Shown piece after piece: positions 24,188 through 29,330 of a stretch of 29,330 nt of DNA. The DNA comes from JAMOAD01 sp023621955 (GTDB lineage Bacteria > Acidobacteriota > Aminicenantia > JAMOAD01): the NCBI GenBank assembly GCA_035403085.1, contig DAONEM010000027.1:1-29330 (forward strand), in the 5' to 3' direction. Below the pieces are notes generated by a model. It had not been told where the DNA came from, searched no databases, and saw nothing but the letters and a program-made list of their open reading frames with translations. The position numbers and the translations under genes are program-made. Numbering within the stretch: the stretch's first letter is position 1; every line of letters starts with the position of its first letter.

Positions 24188-24903
24188 CCTTGACTCCTCT
24201 CGGCGACGCAGATCAGGTCCAGGGAGAGGGGAAGGGAGGGGTCCACACCCTCGGCCCAGAGCTCCCACCTTCTCACTCTCCTTTGAAGCCTGAACAGGAG
24301 ACGCCGGAGCAGGGAGCGGGGGGAGAGGGAGCGGCCGGGGTCCACCACCTCGAACCCCTCCAGGGAGAGGACCCGAAAGCCCGTCGCCTCCAGGAGATCT
24401 CCGAGACTCTCCCGGGTGAAGCTGTTCCGGTGGGTCCAGCAGAGGGAGCGCCAACGTTCGGCCAAGGGGGAGTCGGCGTTGGGAACCGTGGCGATCACCC
24501 TTCCCCCCGGCGCCAGGGCTCGCCCCATCGCCGAAAGGTAGGCGGGCAGATCTTCGGGGGGGAGGTGTTCCAGGATGTCCAGGGCCAGGATCAGGCCGAA
24601 CTCTCCCCTACGGCCTTCCAGAAAGGCCAGGGAGTCTTCGGTCCTCTCCACAGGAAGGCCCCTGAGCCGACACCCTTCGACAAGTCCCGGATCCGTGTCG
24701 ATTCCCAGGAGCTTTGTGAAGCCCATCTCCCGAAGGGTCATGAGGGCGAAGCCCATGGCGCAACCCATGTCCAGCACGGAGATCGACCGGGAATCCGGCA
24801 GACGAGTCCGGAGAATCCTTCCGAAGTGGTCCTTCATCGCCGCGAGGTGGTCGGGGTCGTAGGAGTGCCACCGGCTGTAGATTCTCCCGTACTGGAGCTT
24901 CAC
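24184..24903 (-). CDS. Class I SAM-dependent methyltransferase (glycan operon, second of a pair)
   Basis: A 239-aa cytosolic methyltransferase. Motif I is VLDMGCAMG (43-51), the acidic residue after strand 2 lies in LGIDTD (66-71), and LDILEHLP (108-115) is the family strand-4 signature (Methyltransf_11/23 type). TVPNADSPLAERW (139-151) and CWTHRNSFT (155-163) closely match the neighbouring upstream methyltransferase, so the two are paralogs. A basic C-terminal segment (RRLLFRLQRRVRR) may contact membrane or a lipid-linked substrate. GTG start at 24903 with GGAGG upstream; GTGA overlaps the upstream stop. It probably O-methylates a sugar or terminates a glycan; the target is unknown. Confidence 0.87.
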   Translation of the reverse strand: MKLQYGRIYSRWHSYDPDHLAAMKDHFGRILRTRLPDSRSISVLDMGCAMGFALMTLREMGFTKLLGIDTDPGLVEGCRLRGLPVERTEDSLAFLEGRRGEFGLILALDILEHLPPEDLPAYLSAMGRALAPGGRVIATVPNADSPLAERWRSLCWTHRNSFTRESLGDLLEATGFRVLSLEGFEVVDPGRSLSPRSLLRRLLFRLQRRVRRWELWAEGVDPSLPLSLDLICVAERSQG

Positions 24904-25643
24904 TCTTCAGGCCTCCTGGCGACTCCCAGAAGCCCCAGGGAGAGGGGAATCTTCCCCCCCTCGGGCCACCCGAGCTCGGCGGCGAAGAGGAGGCGGCGCT
25001 TAAAACGGAAGAGGCCTCTCAGAAGCCATCGGAGCGTGGACCTCTTGGGGAGCCAGCGGAGAGGGGGAGGCTTGACGGATTCCCAAGGGCGGACCTCGGG
25101 GTCCGGAAAGCCCCCGTGAAAGAGGAGAAAGTCGAGGCTGTGCTCGGTAAAGGAGCAGGTATGGGTCCAGTCGTTGTACCGCCAACGGCTGGCCAGCGCG
25201 GAGTTGGCGTTGGGAACGGTGCAGAGGAAGACTCCCCCGGGGCGAAGGGCCTCCCTGACCGCCTCCACCACGGGAATCTGCTCCTCCCGGGGAAGGTGCT
25301 CCAGCAGGTCGAAGGCCAAGACGGCTCCGAACTCCCCCTGGTGGGAGAGGAGGAAGGGGAGAGCCTCCTGCCGTGTCACCTTGAGCCCCTTGGCCTGAGC
25401 CTCCTGAACCAGGGCCTCACACCGGTCGACCCCTTGGGCCATCGAGTACCCCTCCTCGGTAAGAGCCTCCAGGATCAGGCCGGAGCCGCAACCCATATCG
25501 AGAAGGGGAAGGCTCTTGTCCAGGGGAAGGAGCCCCGACAGCCCCTGGATGACGTGTCTCTTGGCCGAACGCTCCGCCTCGGGAGTCGCCGGTTTCCAGC
25601 GTCCATAGTACCGCTCGTACCTCAAGGCTCTTTCCGGATTCAA
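24900..25643 (-). CDS. Class I SAM-dependent methyltransferase (glycan operon, first of a pair)
   Basis: A 247-aa methyltransferase with LLDMGCGSG (47-55), FDLLEHLP (111-118), TVPNANSALASRWR (142-155) and DWTHTCSFT (158-166). The last two match its downstream sibling, indicating an old tandem duplication. The C-terminal basic stretch (WLLRGLFRFKRRLLF) is also shared in character. The start is inferred as TTG at 25643, preceded by GGAGG with a 5-base spacer containing the flippase TAA stop; no ATG or GTG fits as well, and the much longer frame reaching 27044 is only an extra frame through the flippase gene. A later TTG (ALRYERYY) is less well placed. Likely role: methylation of a sugar residue or glycan end. 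Confidence 0.84.
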   Translation of the reverse strand: MNPERALRYERYYGRWKPATPEAERSAKRHVIQGLSGLLPLDKSLPLLDMGCGSGLILEALTEEGYSMAQGVDRCEALVQEAQAKGLKVTRQEALPFLLSHQGEFGAVLAFDLLEHLPREEQIPVVEAVREALRPGGVFLCTVPNANSALASRWRYNDWTHTCSFTEHSLDFLLFHGGFPDPEVRPWESVKPPPLRWLPKRSTLRWLLRGLFRFKRRLLFAAELGWPEGGKIPLSLGLLGVARRPEE

Positions 25644-25653
25644 ACTTACCTCC
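25641..25653 (-). promoter_or_regulatory. Ribosome binding site and TTG start across the flippase stop
   Basis: On the minus strand GGAGG (25653-25649) is followed by TAAGT and TTG (25643-25641). The flippase TAA (25648-25646) forms most of the spacer, so the start of the first methyltransferase depends on ribosomes ending on the flippase gene. This sets the start in the absence of an ATG. Confidence 0.6.
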
Positions 25654-26950
25654 AGGCGAAGCGAAAGCCTCGCATTTGAACGTAACCGATCCAGCGGAGT
25701 TCGGGCACCAGGAAGGAGGTGGCCAAACCGCTCACGAGACAGGCGGCCACGTTCGCGGCCGCCGCTCCGACGGGACCGAAGAGGGGGATCAGCCAGAGGT
25801 TCATCCCCACCAGGACGAAGATTCCTATGAGACCGAAGAGGGTATGGTAGATGGTCTTGTTCTCGATCAGAAGAATCTGCCCTCTCACGGCGGAAGTGAA
25901 GTGAAAGAGTGTGGCCAGGGAGAGGACCGATAGGGGGAGCGCCGCCTCGGTGAAATCCTTTCCGAAGAGGCCCTTCACAAGGATCGGCGCCAGGAGGGTG
26001 TTGACGGCGACAGCCACCAAGGAGAAACCGGCGAAGAGCGAAAAGAGCCTCTGAAGAGTCCTCCGGTAGCTCCCGGGATCTTCCCCTCTCCTCTTCACCA
26101 GGGTCGGATAGACCGAGGGAAGGACGACCTGGGGGAGCAGATTCCAGAGTTCCACCAGCCGAACCGCGGAGGCGTAGATTCCCAGAGCGCTCATGGAGGC
26201 CATGGTGCCCAGCATGACCTGGTCGATCTTCAGGAAGGAGAGCACCAGAATCCCCGAGAGGACCAGGGGCCAGCTGTCCTTGAGGAGGGCCCCGGCCCCG
26301 GAGAGGGAAAACTCCGAAAAGAGCGCCGGGCCGTGAAGAAGCCTGTAGACGAGCCAGAGCCCCAGGGCTCCCGCCAGAGCCTCCAGGAGCGCCACACCGG
26401 CCAGGAGGACCAGCGAACCTCCCCGGTAGGCCAAGAAGCCCTTCAGTGTTCCCCCCAGGAGGAAGACGGGCATCCTCACCCAGGCGGCGTACCGGGATTG
26501 GACCCGGGACTGGAACCAGTGGTCCAGAACATCCCAGGCCTGAAAGAGGTAGGCTCCCCCCAGGAGGAGGACGATCACCAGGGCCTCCCTCCTCTCCCCC
26601 CTCTGCAGGAGGAGGGTCGGGAAGAGGAGGGCCAGGGCGGTCAAGCCTCCCAGGATTCTCAGGAAGAGGGCCTCGGTCAGGGTCTTTCCACTCTTTTCGG
26701 GGTTCAGGACAAGGTTGCGGACGACGATCCCCTCCAGGCCCAAGGAGGCGATGGGAGCGAAGAGGGCCGTCATGGCCAGGGCGTAGGAGTAGAGGCCGAA
26801 GCTCCGGGGGCCGAGCCACCGGCCGATCAGGACCATCAGCACCAGGGAGCCCCCTCCCCGAACGAGACGGTCCGCCAGAAGCCAGCCCGAGTTTGCCGCC
26901 GCCCTCTGAACCTCTTGGGAGAAGAGAGGCAGGGCTCCGGGCACCCTCAC
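25646..26950 (-). CDS. Wzx-type polysaccharide flippase (MATE/MOP superfamily)
   Basis: A 434-aa polytopic inner-membrane protein with about 12-14 hydrophobic segments spread along the whole length. The N-terminus (AANSGWLLADRLVRGGGSLV, then GRWLGPRSFGLYSYALAM) matches the polysaccharide-synthesis/flippase family, as does the mid-protein SFLKIDQVMLGTMASMSALG. Such proteins move undecaprenyl-linked oligosaccharide units to the periplasmic face. Start is GTG at 26950, overlapping the PssE-like stop (GTGA). Its place among glycosyltransferase and methyltransferase genes supports a repeat-unit flipping (Wzx/Wzy-like) pathway, although no Wzy polymerase is in the operon. Confidence 0.9.
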   Translation of the reverse strand: MRVPGALPLFSQEVQRAAANSGWLLADRLVRGGGSLVLMVLIGRWLGPRSFGLYSYALAMTALFAPIASLGLEGIVVRNLVLNPEKSGKTLTEALFLRILGGLTALALLFPTLLLQRGERREALVIVLLLGGAYLFQAWDVLDHWFQSRVQSRYAAWVRMPVFLLGGTLKGFLAYRGGSLVLLAGVALLEALAGALGLWLVYRLLHGPALFSEFSLSGAGALLKDSWPLVLSGILVLSFLKIDQVMLGTMASMSALGIYASAVRLVELWNLLPQVVLPSVYPTLVKRRGEDPGSYRRTLQRLFSLFAGFSLVAVAVNTLLAPILVKGLFGKDFTEAALPLSVLSLATLFHFTSAVRGQILLIENKTIYHTLFGLIGIFVLVGMNLWLIPLFGPVGAAAANVAACLVSGLATSFLVPELRWIGYVQMRGFRFAWR

Positions 26951-27432
26951 TCCCTCCCTCCCACCACCCGGGAGAGGTACTCCACCAGGGAAGTCCTCTG
27001 CGGCGAGGGGGGAGGAACCTCTCCCCGGTAGCCTTCCAGAGCACCGGCTACGGCCTCCGCAAGACCCTCCAGGGAGTGGAGCACCGTAAGCCCCGGGGTC
27101 CCCTGGAGCCTTTCAAGAAGCTCCCTCTGATGGTCGTCCAAATGCTCCTTCCATCGGCTCTCCCGGGCAAGGACCACGACGCTCTTCCCGTAGGAGAGGG
27201 CCTGGAGGAGGGTTCCCACGCCGCCGTGACAGATCACACAACGGGAGAGGCGGATCCTCTCGTCCATCTCCCGGTAGGGCAGGGACCGCACCCAGGGGAA
27301 GTTACGGGGCTCGTAGAGGGAGGTCCCGATCTGGCCGAAGAGGGTGATGCCTCCGCTTCCCGCCCATTGGTCCACCCCCCGGACCAAACGGTCGAAGGGG
27401 AAACGTTCGCTTCCCACGGTGAGGAAGATCAC
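26947..27432 (-). CDS. PssE/Alg13-like glycosyltransferase subunit (GT28 C-terminal domain)
   Basis: A 161-aa protein corresponding to the donor-binding half of a split GT28-type glycosyltransferase. It opens IFLTVGSERFPFDRLV, contains CHGGVGTLLQALSYGKSVVV (68-87) with the family His-Gly-Gly, and HLDDHQREL (97-105), which binds the nucleotide sugar. Alg13/PssE proteins need an Alg14/PssD partner for membrane attachment, and that partner is encoded immediately upstream. The start is set at GTG 27432, with AGGAAGG upstream and a GTGA overlap with the partner's stop; the longer frame reaching 27486 runs inside the partner gene. Together they would add a sugar to a lipid-linked intermediate. Confidence 0.88.
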   Translation of the reverse strand: MIFLTVGSERFPFDRLVRGVDQWAGSGGITLFGQIGTSLYEPRNFPWVRSLPYREMDERIRLSRCVICHGGVGTLLQALSYGKSVVVLARESRWKEHLDDHQRELLERLQGTPGLTVLHSLEGLAEAVAGALEGYRGEVPPPSPQRTSLVEYLSRVVGGRE

Positions 27433-27920
27433 AGAACCCTTCCTCGAAAGAGGGTCTTCGGGTAGAGGGCCGCAAGCTCCTCCCATTGGACCAGAAAGCG
27501 GTCGACCCAGGGGTAGACCAGCCTCCCCGTCAGGGAGAGGTTCTTGACCCTGGTCAGACTCTCGATGAAGAGGGTCGGAATCCCTAGGATCTTGGCGACC
27601 AGGAGGAAGGGAACCCCGACACCGGCCCCGGTGGAGATGACCAGGGAGGGGCGCCTCCGGCGTAGAATCCGAAGGGCCAGGAAGGTATTCCTGACCAGGT
27701 TGAAGAGGTTCCGGTTTGTCGGGTAGAAGGCCCAGAGAGAGGTTTCACCGCTCAAGAGCCCCACCGCGTCGGCGGTTGGAAAGGTCACCCAGAAGTGTTC
27801 CCTCCCCTCCCACGCAGAGCGAAGGGCATAGAGCTCCCGGAGGTGTCCCCCCGACGAACAGACCAAGGCGATCTCCCCCGCTCCGGAACCTTCCGGAACC
27901 TCTCTCCGATCTTCGTTCAC
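27429..27920 (-). CDS. PssD/Alg14-like glycosyltransferase subunit
   Basis: A 163-aa protein matching the membrane-recruiting, acceptor-side half of split GT28 enzymes. Signatures are VCSSGGHLRELYAL (20-33), VISTGAGVGVPFLLVAKILG (94-113) and IESLTRVKNLSLTGRLVY (119-136), followed by FLVQWEEL. The GVPFLLVAKILGIPTLF segment likely binds the membrane, with the PssE-like neighbour as partner. Start is GTG at 27920 with AAGGAG about ten bases upstream. It is the first gene of the nine-gene glycan operon, so it would begin or follow the first sugar transfer; no initiating phosphoglycosyltransferase is present in the window. Confidence 0.88.
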   Translation of the reverse strand: MNEDRREVPEGSGAGEIALVCSSGGHLRELYALRSAWEGREHFWVTFPTADAVGLLSGETSLWAFYPTNRNLFNLVRNTFLALRILRRRRPSLVISTGAGVGVPFLLVAKILGIPTLFIESLTRVKNLSLTGRLVYPWVDRFLVQWEELAALYPKTLFRGRVL

Positions 27921-28031
27921 CTCGATGATCTCCTTGCAGAAAGTTTACCACACTTCACCATCTCCGTTACGGATCTGGCCCTATCCTACACTTTCGGATA
28001 TACTGGTGTTTGACACAACAAGGAGGCCAAA
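27921..28031. promoter_or_regulatory. Divergent promoter region between the glycan operon and ybjQ-like gene
   Basis: This 111-base AT-richer gap must hold promoters for both the glycan operon (leftward) and the YbjQ-family gene (rightward). Rightward, TATACT (27999-28004) is a fair -10 box but lacks a good -35. Leftward, TAGGAT (27988-27983) or TAAACT (27947-27942) are weak candidates. A short GTGT/ACAC inverted repeat lies at 28006-28016. Confidence 0.35.
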
Positions 28032-28352
28032 ATGATCGTGACCACAACCCCCCAGCTGGAAGGGCACCGCATCACACGCTACATCGGCATCGTCACAGGT
28101 GAAGCCATATTGGGCGCCAACATCTTCAAGGACCTCTTCGCCGGAATCCGGGACATCGTGGGAGGGCGTTCCGCCGCCTACGAAGGTGAGCTCCAGAAGG
28201 CGAAGGAGATCGCCCTCCAGGAGCTTCAGAGCCGGGCCAGCGCCATGGGCGCCAACGCCATCGTCGCGGTCGACCTGGACTACGAAACCATCGGGGCCAA
28301 CGGCTCCATGCTGATGGTCTCCGCCTCGGGAACCGCGGTGGTCGTCGAGTAA
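28032..28352 (+). CDS. YbjQ/UPF0145 family protein
   Basis: A 106-aa cytosolic protein matching the YbjQ (UPF0145, putative heavy-metal-binding) family over its full length. Signatures are IVTTTPQLEGHRITRYIGIV, TGEAILGANIFKDLFAGIRD and ALQELQSRASAMGANAIVAV. The family forms beta-rich pentameric rings; a heavy-metal role has been suggested from the domain name rather than firm biochemistry. AAGGAGG precedes the ATG with ideal spacing. It diverges from the glycan operon and is followed after 22 bases by a ClC gene, with which it may be co-transcribed. Confidence 0.92.
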   Translation: MIVTTTPQLEGHRITRYIGIVTGEAILGANIFKDLFAGIRDIVGGRSAAYEGELQKAKEIALQELQSRASAMGANAIVAVDLDYETIGANGSMLMVSASGTAVVVE

Positions 28353-28374
28353 CCCTTTCGGAGAACTTCCCTCG

Positions 28375-29330
28375 GTGTTCCGCCTCTCTTCGAAGTTTTC
28401 GGAGGAGAGCGTCCTCTTCCTCAGCGTCCTCAAGTGGTCTCTCCTCTCCTCCGCGGTCGGCCTCTCCACAGGCGCTCTGGTCTCCCTCTTCCTCTTCCTT
28501 CTGGAGAAGGCCTCCGCCTTCACCGGGAACATCTCCTTCGCCCTTCTCCTCCTTCCCCCGGCGTTGGCCCTGAACGCCTACCTTCTGGGGAAGATCCTCC
28601 CCCGGGAGGCGGCGGATTCCACGGACAAGCTGGTCGCCTTTCTCCATAGAGGCTCTCCCCTCCCCCTTCTCTCGATTCCCAAGGTCTTTTTCCTCTCCAT
28701 CCTCACCATCGCCTCCGGAGGCTCCGCGGGGAAGGAGGCCCCCGCCGCCGACATGGGAGGAACCGTCGGCTTCTGGGTGGGAAAGATTCTCAAACTCTCC
28801 CCGAGAGATCTCAAGAAGCTGACCCTCTGCGGGGTGAGCGCCGGCTTCGCCGCGGTCTTCGGAACCCCTATGGCCGGCGCCCTCTACGGCATGGAGCTTC
28901 TCTTCGTCGGCAACATCCTCTACGAGGTCTTTCTTCCCGCCTTCATCGCCGGAATCTTGAGCCACCAGGTCGTCCTGGCCCTGGGCTGGGGGATCCCTTC
29001 GGCCCTTCTCCGCTTCTCGCCCACCTTTTCCCGAGGGTTCTTCCTCCACATCCTCTTGGCGGGAATCGTTTTCGGCCTCCTCTCTTTCCTCTTCGTGGAG
29101 TTCTGGAAGAGGGTCCGGACCCTCCTCGGCAAGGTTTCCCTGCCCCTGCCGGGGAAGGCCTTTCTCGTCGGCACCTTGTTGGCCCTCTTCGGCTTTTTCG
29201 TCTCCCCACGCCCCTTGGGTTTGGGAAGCGGAGTCATCACGGAGACGCTCCTCAACGCGCCCTGCCGCTGGTTCGATGTTCCGGCCAAGGCCCTCTTCTC
29301 AGCCCTGACCCTTCTGGGCGGAGGAAGCGG
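28375..29330 (+). CDS. ClC-family chloride channel/transporter (cut by window end)
   Basis: The frame runs from a GTG at 28375 to the last base, giving 318 residues of a ClC-family membrane protein. GSAGKEAP (116-123) corresponds to the GKEGP filter motif and keeps the gating Glu121, with Ala in place of the usual Gly. AGFAAVFGTPMAGALYGMEL (156-175) is the next strongly conserved ClC segment. The first filter motif GSGIP is absent; AADSTDK (79-85) occupies that place, as in some divergent prokaryotic ClCs. The window ends at GGGSG, just where the GxFxP motif should follow. It would move Cl- or another anion across the inner membrane, perhaps with H+. GGAGA lies ten bases before the GTG; the start is moderately sure. 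Confidence 0.85.
   Translation, partial: MFRLSSKFSEESVLFLSVLKWSLLSSAVGLSTGALVSLFLFLLEKASAFTGNISFALLLLPPALALNAYLLGKILPREAADSTDKLVAFLHRGSPLPLLSIPKVFFLSILTIASGGSAGKEAPAADMGGTVGFWVGKILKLSPRDLKKLTLCGVSAGFAAVFGTPMAGALYGMELLFVGNILYEVFLPAFIAGILSHQVVLALGWGIPSALLRFSPTFSRGFFLHILLAGIVFGLLSFLFVEFWKRVRTLLGKVSLPLPGKAFLVGTLLALFGFFVSPRPLGLGSGVITETLLNAPCRWFDVPAKALFSALTLLGGGS

Noticed and set aside
24188..24454. N-terminal extension of the HAD protein
   Set aside because: The extension lies in the methyltransferase gene and is Pro-rich noise; the HAD motif begins right after GTG 24187, which has a ribosome binding site.
25644..27044. N-terminal extension of the first methyltransferase through the flippase gene
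   Set aside because: This extra frame overlaps the flippase and encodes Pro/Gly/Arg-rich noise; methyltransferase similarity starts only after 25643.

Overview
The window is GC-rich bacterial chromosomal DNA, densely packed with genes; the largest gap without a gene is about 200 bases. I found no rRNA, tRNA, CRISPR array, insertion sequence or phage gene. A TolC-type outer-membrane protein, a probable lipoprotein and several exported proteins point to a diderm (Gram-negative) bacterium. Leu CTC/CTT, Pro CCC, Ser TCC and Arg AGG/CGG codons are favoured. The secreted protein at the left edge carries WLSVTP-type (BACON-like) and GWALDD-type modules that are common in Acidobacteriota-like lineages, so I lean weakly towards Acidobacteriota or a neighbouring phylum. 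This placement is inference only.

Layout. (1) 1-3557 (-): a large secreted multidomain protein with a glycoside-hydrolase-like N-terminal half and Ig-like tail modules; its C-terminus lies outside the window, and it has its own promoter. (2) 8855-3690 (-): a four-gene chain with overlapping ends: a GT-C-type membrane glycosyltransferase, recG, rsmD and a small membrane protein. (3) 9052-15378 (+): tolC-like gene, strong hairpin, peptidyl-prolyl isomerase lipoprotein, a 100-aa unknown, an ApbE-like flavin transferase, a PP-loop tRNA-thiolation-type enzyme, a DUF218 membrane protein, and a receiver-like protein lacking its phosphoacceptor Asp. (4) 18318-15392 (-): lemA, two TPM-domain proteins and a DUF362 iron-sulfur protein. 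(5) 19155-18398 (-): an exported acidic-tailed protein and a DUF202 membrane protein. (6) 27920-19232 (-): a nine-gene glycan operon. (7) 28032-29330 (+): a YbjQ-family protein and a ClC channel/transporter cut by the window end.

The glycan operon is the most interesting block. In order of transcription it encodes PssD/Alg14-like and PssE/Alg13-like halves of a split glycosyltransferase, a Wzx-type flippase, two sibling SAM-dependent methyltransferases, a large COG5610-type HAD protein, two GT-B glycosyltransferases, and an MTA/SAH-nucleosidase-like enzyme that keeps all three catalytic carboxylates. Seven of the eight junctions are 4-base ATGA/GTGA overlaps; at the eighth, a TTG start begins two bases after the preceding stop. 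A simple reading is a methylated surface glycan whose locus carries its own enzyme for removing the S-adenosylhomocysteine made by the methyltransferases.

Many long reading frames opposite the real genes are composition artefacts and were left out. Several starts were moved from the longest frame to codons with a ribosome binding site and a 1-4 base overlap with the preceding gene; these are explained per gene.
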